Below are positions 60,201-64,000 of a stretch of DNA of 64,000 bases, one piece after another; the first letter of the stretch is position 1; each line of letters starts with the position of its first letter. The stretch lies in the NCBI GenBank assembly GCA_963678705.1, contig OY783205.1:27085034-27149033 (forward strand), in the 5' to 3' direction. The DNA is from Panorpa germanica. Its lineage: Eukaryota; Arthropoda; Insecta; Mecoptera; Panorpidae. The notes below the pieces were generated by a model. The model did not search any database, was not told the DNA's origin, and saw nothing but the letters and a program-made list of their open reading frames with translations. The position numbers were made by a program, and so were the translations under genes.

Positions 60201-62869
60201 TTTTATAATAAAATATGAAAAACGATATTTTAACTTTTTAGGCTTATTATTAGACTCTTTCTACATAAAAAAACCTTTTTTGAAATTTAAAAAAAATGTT
60301 AAATATGTTAAAAATGGCGCTGAAGTAGACCCTGTCAAAAAATTGAACTTTGACACTGTTGCTGATTTTGGCTCTTCTATTTATCTCATAAATAAAAACT
60401 AAGAAAAGTATTAATTAGTATGAGTACAGTTATAGTCAGAACAAAAGAAAATAAATAAAATTGAAAATTGACAAAATGGCGCGCTTTTGAAATTGAAATT
60501 CTAAATACTGGGTTTTTTGCATTAGTTATTTAATGAAAAAATACGAAATTATTGAAATAAAAAAATGATTTTAGTTCCAACGATAGCTATTGATGTTGTG
60601 AATAACATATTAAAATTTCAGACGATTCGGTTGAACAGTTTTTTTTCTACAACATCATGCCGAAAAAAGTAGTTTTAAAATCTCAACAGTATATTCTTAA
60701 AAGACATTCTAAGGAATATAAAAAAAATCGATTTTTTTAAAATTCTAGACTTAAAAACCAATGTTTCAAATTTCAAATTTTTCCAAATCACTAAAGCGAC
60801 TGTAACTCACAAACTAATGGTCGGAATGTTATGAAATTTTGACACATAGCGTTCGAAGGTTGAAACTATCTAAAAATCATATAGATTTGTCAGTAGTCGG
60901 GCCACTTATCCTACGTCACCCTACGAACTTATTGAGTGACGTCTTATATATTCTACTCGTGTGTATATATACTGAAGAAAGACAATTAAAATAAATCCTT
61001 GAGGAATTCAATACCCGGCAGCCGCAATGCTTAAAGTTTTAGCAAATACAACCGCATGAAATCTTATATAGGACATGCTCGTACTCGCATTCGTCGTATT
61101 AATATCACTGCTTAAAACACAAAATGAACCAGCGAACATATGAATATTAGAGCAGGGATTTAGACGTTAGACGGGGGAGGAGGGAGAGGATCCTAGCTAG
61201 TCAATGTGGCTTCTTTGCGTCGTTAACACTAATACTATTTAGTTTCTTTGTGTCTTCAAATTATACTTGTGATACTCATAATGTTTTGGCATATTCATAT
61301 CACTAATAATTATTATAAAGACAAGGAAAATCGTCTTGGAACACGTAAATGATGTGTTCTAATTACTCTAAGCTAAGAAATAATTAGTACAAATGCGGGG
61401 ACGCCACAATAGGATTATTTAAACGAAGCGTAGATGCTCTGGTATTCATGGATGCGTAATATTTGAAGATAACGTATGTTAATTTTTGTTTCCAGATAAT
61501 GCTGTCGCAGATCTGCCGTGGAAGTAGTCACCACATGCCATACCCCGAGCCACCTAGCGACCTCCTTAGAAAGTTCGACTCCTGGTTTGCTGCACAACTA
61601 GCGCCAAGTTCTCCCAGCGCGCATTTACCAAATCCCGCGTATATTCCAGGTTTCCCTTCACACAGTCCGGTTCTGTCTCAAAGCCCACGTGTCGTTGATC
61701 CTAATGGCGAGCACGTGCATCCCGCGCTGCAGACTGTCCACTCGCAATATCCCAATCAGAAGACGCGCATGCGTACTAGCTTCGATCCTGAATTGGAGCT
61801 TCCCAAATTACAGAGGTGGTTCATGGAGAACCAGCATCCCAGCCGACAACAGATTCAGAGCTATGTTAGGGAGCTGAATAACTTGGAGTCGCGAAGGGGT
61901 AGAAAGCCGCTTGATATTAATAATGTAGTCTACTGGTTTAAGAACGCGAGGGCCGCTCAAAAACGCGCGGAACTACGCGGTTCTAACTTGTCCTGCCATC
62001 TAGGACTGAACGGGTACAATGACAATCACAGTCCGCTGATAAACAGTGATGGTTACATGAAGAGCCCTTTGTCCAATAGCTCAATCAAGCGCCCCATGTC
62101 TGCTATGAGCGAAGACAATTTATCAAACAACGACTCTGATGATGAAACGACCCCCGAGCAGAACTTGGAAGAACGTCCCGTGACCCCGGATCTTCCTTTA
62201 TCTCTGACAACGAGGAAATCTCCCGAAGAGATGCAAAAACCTGATGATATCAAAATAGAAGCTACTGATTTACGTCGGCAAAGTTCGGACCACAGTCCGG
62301 ACAATCACGATCTCACGAACAACAACAAGTTATCGATATCAGATCAAGAAGATTCTGAAATCGACATGGATTCCAATGCACCACCTCCAAGAATGGATTT
62401 AGTTAGGAGTAGATTTCGAACTCCAAGTCCTTCCGATCCTTCTGGTGGCTCAAATAGAGACCTCGCATTTCCGTTAGTACCTAATTCAATGTTTAGTCAC
62501 AGCATAATGTACATGTCTCACTACATCCCTGCTTTATCACACCCCCCAGGTAATTCACCCCCAGGGGGAAGTGGATTGAATTTATCAGCGCTGTCTGAAG
62601 ATAGAAGGAAACGAAACAGGACATTTATAGACCCCGTAACGGAAGTTCCACGATTAGAACAATGGTTCACATTAAATACACATCCTTCGCATAATTTGAT
62701 ATTAAAATATACAGAAGAATTAAACAGGATGCCGTATAGACAAAAATTTCCACGGTTGGAATCAAAAAATGTGCAATTCTGGTTCAAAAATAGACGTGCG
62801 AAATGTAAAAGGCTGAAAATGTCACTTTATGAAAGTTCTGCACCCCTGGGATTACCTCCCTACGAATAA
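9549..62869 (+). CDS. dve: defective proventriculus (Dve), COMPASS-class transcription factor with a CMP domain and two homeodomains; full spliced gene
   Basis: Joined exons are 9549-9641, 25569-25803, 55370-55576, 55643-55896 and 61496-62869, giving 720 residues. All introns have GT..AG ends and the phases 0, 1, 1, 0 keep one frame throughout. Domains in order: Ala-rich N-terminus (1-31); Pro/Ser-rich linker (32-109); CMP/ubiquitin-like domain shared with SATB (about 110-222, core VHCIVES and IKNWKALSLDLISDN); CUT-like helical segment (about 236-300, SHGLLRSSGCPLDE then IMLSQICRG); homeodomain 1 (about 352-423, YWFKNARAAQKR); acidic Ser/Pro linker; homeodomain 2 (about 633-705, FWFKNRRAKCKR). 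Both homeodomains carry Lys50 (residues 412 and 694) and Asn51, and both are longer than 60 residues, as in the COMPASS family. In Drosophila, Dve is a nuclear regulator in midgut, wing and photoreceptors; that role is taken from the family. Additional alternative first exons, or a small exon in the long introns, cannot be excluded. Confidence 0.95.
9875..10139 (-). pseudogene. non-LTR retrotransposon C-terminus, frameshifted
   Basis: The minus strand reads RVLSLISRLRVDLKPDLKRN then MCNCGEGVADRH, a CxC..H zinc-type motif. After a frame change it continues VLPRDMQELLRYPRWSVCLV and IDRIWNIAGLKV to a stop at 9875-9877. The layout (basic helix, Cys/His motif, then a short tail with a conserved Trp) is the usual end of LINE ORF2 proteins. 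The copy belongs to a different family from those at 4030 and 31737. Confidence 0.65.
12220..12310. repeat. cluster of GTATCTA motifs, including two palindromes
   Basis: Within about 90 bp there are TATCTAGATACG (near 12222), cGTATCTAaaa (near 12260), GTATCTAGATACG (near 12280) and TGTATCTAAAT (near 12299). Four closely related motifs, two of them palindromic, suggest a binding-site cluster or a short tandem derivative. No factor is assigned. Confidence 0.4.
13868..14385 (-). repeat. Rep-A dispersed repeat, copy 1 (inverted)
   Basis: Reverse-orientation copy of a family of about 500-680 bp with five copies in this window. It starts with the conserved terminal block ggtttcaacttt and includes TTTGAAGTCGATT, the ACATAAATGCCGAGGTAAC block and CCAGTGATGAGTTATGAGTG. 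The end corresponding to the family's left terminus is missing. The family is unnamed here. Confidence 0.8.
15281..15308 (+). repeat. short tandem repeat (ATAAGCGT)3
   Basis: Three back-to-back copies of an 8-bp unit ending in gtac. Confidence 0.7.
15840..16016 (+). mobile_element. CGGCGG-type MITE, copy 1
   Basis: The termini are inverted: AGTTCAAATTACGAGAGTTC at the left, and the right end reads on the opposite strand ATTCAAACCACGATAGTT. The interior matches copies at 30685-30891 (inverted) and 56549-56764. This copy lacks the second CGGCG block, so it has an internal deletion near its right end. The superfamily is not determined. Confidence 0.7.
18365..18953 (+). repeat. Rep-A dispersed repeat, copy 2
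   Basis: Carries GCATATTTTCGATAATG at the left, CTCATAACTCATCACTG and GATAAGTTTCTGCAGGTAAC in the middle, and the GACTTCAAATTTTTACACAA block and AAAAGTTGGAACCCCACC at the right. The central inverted-repeat region is shortened compared with the copies at 40110 and 45548. Confidence 0.85.
20115..20337. mobile_element. PIF/Harbinger-type MITE with TTA target duplication
   Basis: The element begins GGGCCTTATTCTGT and ends with the inverted ACACAATAAGGTCC. It is flanked on both sides by TTA (20112-20114 and 20338-20340). Terminal repeats starting GG(G) with a 3-bp TTA/TAA duplication are diagnostic for the PIF/Harbinger superfamily. At 223 bp it has no coding capacity. Confidence 0.8.
21207..21282. 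repeat. (AT)n microsatellite, about 76 bp
   Basis: Uninterrupted AT dinucleotides run to 21268, then TT and a further AT run to 21282. It adjoins the 3' side of a minus-strand LINE copy and may have grown from its tail. Confidence 0.9.
21290..22165 (-). pseudogene. degraded non-LTR retrotransposon, same family as 31737-32308
   Basis: The strand is strikingly pyrimidine-rich because the coding strand is the purine-rich minus strand. Minus-strand reading gives fragments such as TEIETLEHKFLCEKKVISEK followed by YIGQLLKEAVKERSG. These align with CRECGAEDETLEHIKFECKE and ERNIGQLLKGGSEG of the plus-strand copy at 31764. Nucleotide similarity continues past the stop. Several frameshifts and stops mean no intact product. 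Apparent ORFs on the plus strand here (21327-22054) are antisense shadows of this element. Confidence 0.75.
24768..24896 (-). CDS. unrecognised 42-residue small ORF in dve intron 1
   Basis: The minus strand encodes a 42-residue peptide starting MENEIHRIARETEDAQCKLY, followed by EEFGVNPCTAWDRRSPGLAE-IT-stop. Its G+C content is well above that of the flanks and the amino-acid composition is protein-like. It may be a fragment of a transposon ORF or an exon of something unrecognised. No homology is claimed. Confidence 0.25.
   Translation of the reverse strand: MENEIHRIARETEDAQCKLYEEFGVNPCTAWDRRSPGLAEIT
25035..25390. mobile_element. hAT-type MITE with perfect 8-bp target duplication
   Basis: The left end is CAGTGGCGTAGCAAGG and the right end is CCTAGCTACGCCAGTG, inverted with one mismatch in the outer 12 bp. 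Identical GTTTAAGC flanks both sides (25027-25034 and 25391-25398). An 8-bp duplication with CAGTGGCGTAGC ends is characteristic of non-autonomous hAT elements. Both arms contain GGGCCCC-like and GGTGCA stretches. There is no transposase inside its 356 bp. Confidence 0.9.
25569..25803 (+). CDS. dve: dve exon 2 (residues 32-110, Pro/Ser-rich linker)
   Basis: The acceptor tttattacag precedes 25569 and a strong donor GTAAGT follows 25803. The 235 bp begin TQALALTRTKSPPAHNQ and end FDVSKSTS plus one base of a split alanine codon (phase 1). The segment is rich in Pro, Ser and Asn and looks disordered. It contains a psi-K-x-E sumoylation consensus (I50-K51-S52-E53). The G+C content is clearly higher than the flanking intron, which supports coding status. 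A hAT-type MITE ends only 178 bp upstream of this exon. Confidence 0.9.
26542..26906 (+). pseudogene. mariner transposase C-terminus, decayed, with right terminal repeat
   Basis: One frame reads IELDYDLLPHPVYSLDLASC then DYLVISNLKKWMCGN. This matches the mariner signature around the third catalytic Asp (LLPHPPYSPDLAPxDYxxFxNLKKW). After a frameshift it continues EITETNAYFKGLEKTYYLER and, in a third frame, the end corresponding to the ELKGDYV motif. The segment ends ACCCTG followed by TA at 26907-26908, fitting a mariner terminal repeat (inverted CAGGGTGG) and TA target. The 5' two thirds of the gene are missing. Confidence 0.75.
29724..29776. promoter_or_regulatory. cluster of K50 homeodomain sites (TAATCC/GGATTA)
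   Basis: Exact TAATCC or GGATTA hexamers occur at 29724-29729, 29744-29749, 29758-29763 and 29771-29776: four in 53 bp, in mixed orientation. Another GGATTA is at 29208-29213, and the intervening 29200-29540 is unusually GC-rich for this intron. Lys50 homeodomains, including Dve, Otd and Bicoid, prefer TAATCC, so this may be an enhancer with auto- or cross-regulatory input. Chance clustering in AT-rich DNA is possible. Confidence 0.35.
30685..30891 (-). mobile_element. CGGCGG-type MITE, copy 2 (inverted)
   Basis: Reverse orientation relative to 15840 and 56549. The left end is AATCACGATAGTTCGGCGGC and the right end is CCGAACTCTCGTAATTTC. The CGGCG box recurs near both ends as part of the inverted repeat. 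It is flanked by TAGCT-like sequence on both sides, which may be the target duplication. Confidence 0.75.
31737..32308 (+). mobile_element. 5'-truncated non-LTR retrotransposon insertion with 31-bp target duplication
   Basis: Identical 31-bp sequences (core GAACAATAGTCATTCGGTAT) flank the insert at 31706-31736 and 32309-32339. The insert holds the end of an ORF2 (31764-31982: CRECGAEDETLEHIKFECKE then ERNIGQLLKGGSEGKRWMAE, stop), a purine-rich 3' UTR, and an AATAAC/TAATAA-type tail at about 32280-32308. A long exact duplication, 5' truncation and a simple 3' tail are hallmarks of target-primed reverse transcription. Perfect flanks suggest a relatively recent event. It interrupts a Harbinger transposase relic. 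Confidence 0.9.
31764..31982 (+). pseudogene. LINE ORF2 C-terminal fragment with Cys/His motif
   Basis: 72 codons ending in a TAA stop. CxxC...ETLEHxxxxC is the zinc-knuckle-like motif found at the end of many LINE ORF2 proteins. Reverse transcriptase and endonuclease are absent through 5' truncation, so the fragment is non-functional. Confidence 0.75.
32314..32505 (-). pseudogene. PIF/Harbinger transposase N-terminal fragment
   Basis: The minus strand reads MSSDEEDVIIAYTFIRRRRI then YWLHPYIEKNINRRLFVAAR and EDDSVFQSVYRMT. The acidic start, poly-Arg run, W(V/L)HP motif and the ending that corresponds to ...DExxFFxYFRM are the conserved N-terminus of Harbinger (HARBI1-like) transposases. The frame stops shortly after RMTIVQ. 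The LINE target duplication lies at exactly this point, so the insertion hit the relic. No catalytic DDE portion is seen on the far side of the LINE, so the relic was already truncated. Confidence 0.75.
33507..34260. mobile_element. 754-bp foldback element with long terminal inverted repeats, TA target
   Basis: The ends are CAGGGTGTCCCAAAATTCAA and its inverted TTGAATTTTGGGACACCCTG, with TA on each side. The arms are about 250-270 bp and pair almost throughout: CCGGCACCAGAAGGTGG near the tips, CACCTTAAGATGTTTTTAAC in the middle, and ACCATTAAAACTCCCAGAAT near the inner ends. A spacer of about 240 bp separates them. CAGGGTG termini and a TA target suggest a non-autonomous Tc1/mariner relative. 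A transcript through it could form a long hairpin. Confidence 0.85.
34485..34907 (+). CDS. unrecognised 140-residue ORF nested in dve intron 2
   Basis: Open frame from ATG (context aataATGg) to TAA, the longest non-dve ORF in the window. The N-terminal third is mixed, with an acidic run (MNEDDEEEDIGYISEVDL). The middle contains EVVVVDPNGPLDLDDKDQLV. The C-terminus is basic (KGMKRKGKNK, then NRRRSQRIRLNYEKAEK), resembling a nuclear-localisation or retroelement linker tail. AATAAA strings follow near 34950. It starts 225 bp after the foldback element. It could be a transposon-borne ORF, a young nested gene or chance; I do not recognise a family. Confidence 0.35.
   Translation: MESWCYSFELLQAIKKLKIMNEDDEEEDIGYISEVDLRRIHNSSLIWAKEGIIYEVVVVDPNGPLDLDDKDQLVPVRAVENSEAITEEENVAENENTTVAVPIPPPSKGMKRKGKNKVIIPLINRRRSQRIRLNYEKAEK
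37835..38250 (+). repeat. Rep-B dispersed repeat, copy 1
   Basis: Shares with 43440-43850 the ordered blocks TTTTACCGTCGGCAAAAA, CGCCCC, TTTTTCCAAAATTACGGGTT and GACGCCAAGAGTTTTAGAATTT. T-rich and non-coding; family not recognised. Confidence 0.75.
40110..40790 (+). repeat. Rep-A dispersed repeat, copy 3 (near full length)
   Basis: Starts near gggtcaaaacgttg and ends AAAAAGTTGAAACCCC. The two ends are weakly inverted. The centre has an inverted pair, GGTAACGCTGTCTAGTTTTT and AAAACTCGACAGTGTTACC, about 130 bp apart, suggesting a fold. It contains no ORF with recognisable content. Confidence 0.85.
41428..42268. mobile_element. piggyBac-like non-autonomous element with TTAA target
   Basis: TTAA at 41424-41427 and 42269-42272 flanks an 841-bp element whose ends are CCCTGCGTGTG and its exact inverted complement CACACGCAGGG. 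A TTAA target with CCC-initial terminal repeats is diagnostic for piggyBac. The interior has no transposase; a minus ORF at 41888-42085 is AT-rich and ends without known motifs. Near the right end it carries AACTGGCTCGTC and a CTGCCAG..CCGGACGC stretch. Confidence 0.85.
43440..43850 (+). repeat. Rep-B dispersed repeat, copy 2
   Basis: Diverged copy of 37835-38250, with TTTTTACCCTCGGCAAAAA, CCGCCCC, CAAAATTACGGGTTTCCAG and GACGCCAAAAGTCTTAGAATT in the same order. Confidence 0.75.
45548..46222 (+). repeat. Rep-A dispersed repeat, copy 4 (near full length)
   Basis: Begins near cgaaacgataaaaaagaagt and ends AAAAAGTTGAAACCTCACCC. It has the same central inverted pair and the TTTCAAAAGAATCGGTGCAG and GACTTCAAATTTTTACACAA blocks. 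Confidence 0.85.
46635..46966. mobile_element. 332-bp MITE with about 30-bp inverted ends and TA target
   Basis: The left end GAGGGTGTATCAGTAAGAAG continues TGACTGTTTT; the right end is AAAACAGTCAGT then TCTTATTGATACACTC, its imperfect inverse. TA lies on both sides (46633-46634 and 46967-46968), as for Tc1/mariner-type elements. No coding capacity; the minus ORF at 46663-46857 lies wholly inside it. Confidence 0.75.
48579..48600 (+). repeat. G-rich purine tract
   Basis: Consists of AGGGAGGGGGAGGGGGAGG at the end of a GC-richer patch (48390-48660). It has three runs of at least three G and a final GG, so it is just short of a strict four-run quadruplex unless the upstream GGGG near 48568 takes part. 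Confidence 0.5.
49370..49872 (+). repeat. Rep-A dispersed repeat, copy 5 (internally deleted)
   Basis: Has the left block AGCATATTTTCGATAAT, the CTCCGCAGACGTCAC block and the right block CTTCAAATTTTTACACAATA. It lacks most of the central inverted-repeat section present in copies 3 and 4. Confidence 0.8.
55370..55576 (+). CDS. dve: dve exon 3 (residues 110-179, first half of the CMP domain)
   Basis: The acceptor ttttattccag is strong, and the first two bases (cc) complete the alanine codon split by intron 2. The exon encodes AKALPVHCIVESTAVLQE and continues through the predicted helix FHDIVAAALQRLGYPGEALAMAR. This is the N-terminal half of the CMP/ubiquitin-like domain that Dve shares with SATB proteins. 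The donor AGAG|GTAAAA is in phase 1 and is weak. The reading frame stays open across the next 66 bases into exon 4, so exons 3 and 4 can look like one continuous ORF; see the intron entry at 55577-55642. Confidence 0.93.
55577..55642 (+). other. dve: dve intron 3: 66-bp stop-free intron divisible by three
   Basis: The segment starts GTAAAA and ends ttctattccAG. A branch-point-like CTAAC lies about 20 bases before the acceptor. Splicing joins R178 to G179-SVVIKNWK, which restores the continuous CMP-domain sequence expected from the family. Without splicing, the same frame reads 22 extra codons (starting GKKFHPHITP and rich in Pro, His and Lys) with no stop. Removal is the likelier default because the extra residues fall inside a conserved folded domain. 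Retention would nevertheless give a full-length, slightly longer protein. Confidence 0.8.
55643..55896 (+). CDS. dve: dve exon 4 (residues 179-263, end of CMP domain and start of CUT-like segment)
   Basis: The 254 bp start with the last two bases of the split Gly179 codon and continue SVVIKNWKALSLDLISDN, the most recognisable CMP signature. They pass through LGELTAVATLRITVLRP, a Pro/Gly hinge (RPPRPPGGP), and a helical stretch ending SHGLLRSSGCPLDE. The donor GAG|GTTAGT is phase 0. Intron sequence read in frame gives Val-Ser-stop immediately after the donor, which confirms the boundary. Confidence 0.93.
56549..56764 (+). mobile_element. CGGCGG-type MITE, copy 3 (best preserved)
   Basis: The left end is ATAGTTCCAATTACGAGAGT then TCGGCGGTGACTCATACTTA. 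The right end is its inverse, TAAGTATAAGTCACCGCCGA then ACTATCGTGATTTGGACTAT. Terminal repeats extend about 45 bp with mismatches. No ORF inside; superfamily unassigned. Confidence 0.8.
60154..60402 (+). other. unrecognised 82-codon open frame in dve intron 4
   Basis: The frame opens at a TTG rather than an ATG and runs to TAA. It reads VVELDNLLRYFEDCFFIIKY near the start and AEVDPVKKLNFDTVADFGSS near the end. It is Lys/Phe-rich, as AT-rich random frames tend to be, though the last third looks protein-like. It may be a transposon relic; 60600-60900 downstream also resembles interspersed repeat sequence. Confidence 0.2.
61496..62869 (+). CDS. dve: dve exon 5 (residues 264-720, both homeodomains and C-terminus)
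   Basis: The acceptor gtttccag gives phase-0 entry at IMLSQICRGSSHHMPYPEPP. Upstream in-frame codons from an ATG at 61463 are intronic. The exon carries homeodomain 1 (residues 352-423; RMRTSFDPELELPKLQRWF, then YWFKNARAAQKR), an acidic Ser/Pro-rich linker containing PDLPLSL and the sumoylation consensus IKIE (Lys516), and homeodomain 2 (residues 633-705; RNRTFIDPVTEVPRLEQWF, then FWFKNRRAKCKR). It ends LGLPPYE-stop. Both homeodomains have inserted residues between helices, typical of the COMPASS class. Third-position and overall G+C are far above the surrounding intron, consistent with strong coding constraint. Confidence 0.97.
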   Translation: MMLSQICRGSSHHMPYPEPPSDLLRKFDSWFAAQLAPSSPSAHLPNPAYIPGFPSHSPVLSQSPRVVDPNGEHVHPALQTVHSQYPNQKTRMRTSFDPELELPKLQRWFMENQHPSRQQIQSYVRELNNLESRRGRKPLDINNVVYWFKNARAAQKRAELRGSNLSCHLGLNGYNDNHSPLINSDGYMKSPLSNSSIKRPMSAMSEDNLSNNDSDDETTPEQNLEERPVTPDLPLSLTTRKSPEEMQKPDDIKIEATDLRRQSSDHSPDNHDLTNNNKLSISDQEDSEIDMDSNAPPPRMDLVRSRFRTPSPSDPSGGSNRDLAFPLVPNSMFSHSIMYMSHYIPALSHPPGNSPPGGSGLNLSALSEDRRKRNRTFIDPVTEVPRLEQWFTLNTHPSHNLILKYTEELNRMPYRQKFPRLESKNVQFWFKNRRAKCKRLKMSLYESSAPLGLPPYE

Positions 62870-63854
62870 AAATTATATTTATGGCGTGATTTATTTAATT
62901 GTAACTTTTAAACTCATCATTACATTCTTCTCAAGCCAGGGCTGGCCAACATTGACAGCTATGTGCACACGTCAGACTATTTTGCAATATTTTTCGTTGT
63001 TAAAATATTTAATATAGTTTATTTATACAACCGAAAAATGAAAATATGACTTTATATTCTTCATCTTCACGATTCTTTAAATTCTATATTAAATATAAAG
63101 CAGTCAACATGTTGTATACATTATGTCTTATAAAATGTAGAAAAATGTAATACATAATAGTTTAAAGTCAATAAATAAATATGAAATAAAAACAATCAAC
63201 GATTTTGTGATCATTTCTTGATCTGGTTGTCACAGAACTTTTATGTTGGTCATGGCAAAATCTGTGATACTTTAAAAGTTATAATACAACTCTCTCCTCC
63301 CCTTTGTCCCTTACTCCTGTTCTGATTTTGTACCAAAGATTATTATTACATAAATAAGAGCCATTCTTAATTGTACATTCCAAGTATTATATGATATTCA
63401 TTAATTAAGTAGTTCTAATATTATAAATAAAATATTAATTAAAAATAACAGAAAATCATAAATATACCAATATATATATATAGATAGCTGTCTTGAAATA
63501 AATTTAATACATTTTAAAAATGTATCAAAAATTGTGCGGAAATAGAAAATCTTAAAAATAACAATTTACATTAAATTAAAAATAAGCGTACATTATAATA
63601 AATTAATTAAAATATATAATTACCAAAAGATGTATTTATAAAAACAATCGAGTAGGTGTTATTATCAAAGGACAGTATTAAAAAAATATCGTTAATTATC
63701 TAGAGGCATTAAAAAAAGACTTGCTGAAAATGTTACAATTAATAAAGAATATAATTCTTCTTTTGTTATGTTAAACTTATGTAAAATATAACGAGTATTC
63801 GACATCTTTATTCATAAAAATTTTGTGATATATTAAATATATATAAATAAATAA

Positions 63855-63889
<35 letters not shown>

Positions 63890-64000
63890 CAATTTACAAT
63901 TTTAATCTTGAATTCTCTTTATATTACAAAATAAGTATTTAAAGTAACTTTTCTGACTTCACTATTATAGTTATTAAAGTTATTTTAATAAACATTATAC
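62870..64000 (+). other. dve 3' UTR and downstream DNA
   Basis: The likely 3' UTR runs to about 63200; beyond it lies AT-rich sequence with no gene seen. A (TAAA)n/(AT)n microsatellite lies at about 63840-63890. Alternative downstream poly(A) signals mean the UTR may extend past the window. Confidence 0.6.
63170..63255 (+). terminator. candidate dve polyadenylation region
   Basis: AATAAA hexamers occur at 63170-63175 and 63185-63190, about 300 nt after the stop codon. A GT-rich tract follows at about 63200-63255 (gattttgtgatc..., tggttgtcac, ttatgttggtc), as expected for a downstream element. Another AATAAA overlaps the stop codon itself (62865-62870), and further AATAAA-like strings continue to the window end, so a longer 3' UTR is possible. 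Confidence 0.45.

Larger units (their letters stand above)
55897..61495 (+). other. dve intron 4 (5.6 kb)
   Basis: Phase-0 intron from GTTAGT to tttccag. It holds a CGGCGG-type MITE (56549-56764) and an unrecognised ORF (60154-60402). The remainder (55897-56548, 56765-60153 and 60403-61495) is AT-rich with no recognised gene. A guanine-rich stretch at about 59800-59920 and a short purine tract at 61165-61190 stand out but are not identified. Confidence 0.8.

Noticed and set aside
61463..61495. ATG at 61463 as a separate start for the homeodomain protein
   Set aside because: These 11 codons are the end of intron 4, pyrimidine-rich and ending in a good acceptor; exon 5 joins in phase 0 to the CMP exons. 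A short isoform starting inside exon 5 cannot be excluded.
1..64000. CRISPR arrays, rRNA or tRNA genes, bacterial-type operons, integrated viruses
   Set aside because: No regularly spaced repeats, no cloverleaf or rRNA-like sequence and no viral structural or polymerase motifs were recognised. The sequence is eukaryotic intronic DNA. A tRNA scan and repeat-masking run would settle the RNA question.

Overview
The window is AT-rich animal nuclear DNA with long introns and many decayed transposons. It carries one recognisable host gene, on the + strand: the insect homeobox gene defective proventriculus (dve), a COMPASS/SATB-type factor with two homeodomains. GT-AG introns, an arthropod-type Inr+DPE core promoter, and mariner, piggyBac, hAT, PIF/Harbinger and non-LTR remnants point to an insect. 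The order cannot be fixed from the sequence alone.

Layout. 1-9246 is upstream DNA without a recognisable host gene; it holds a truncated foldback element, a LINE remnant, a degenerate Harbinger-like MITE and a probable Tc1/mariner scrap. A focused core promoter (Inr and DPE in exact register) lies at 9247-9285, followed by a 296-nt leader with several tiny uORFs. The coding sequence is built from five exons: 9549-9641, 25569-25803, 55370-55576, 55643-55896 and 61496-62869. Intron phases are 0, 1, 1, 0 and the product is 720 residues. The introns are 15.9 kb, 29.8 kb, 66 bp and 5.6 kb. The 66-bp intron is unusual: it is stop-free and a multiple of three, so its retention would add 22 residues inside the CMP domain.

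The two longest introns are a transposon graveyard. They hold a hAT MITE with a perfect 8-bp duplication, a piggyBac-like MITE flanked by TTAA, a 754-bp foldback with mariner-like ends, a second TA-flanked MITE, a Harbinger MITE flanked by TTA, a Harbinger transposase fragment split by a LINE insertion with a 31-bp target-site duplication, a mariner transposase scrap, and several unnamed repeat families. The most numerous of these has five copies of about 500-680 bp. One 140-codon ORF at 34485-34907 in intron 2 is not recognised.

How it fits together. The large introns of a developmental regulator are expected to hold its enhancers. Non-repeat, relatively GC-rich patches and a cluster of K50-type homeodomain sites (TAATCC) are the best candidates, and Dve itself is a K50 protein. 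No CRISPR array, rRNA, tRNA or bacterial-type operon was seen. I found no convincing new multi-gene system; the strongest unusual signals are the 66-bp in-frame intron, the exact Inr-DPE promoter and the nested transposon insertion.
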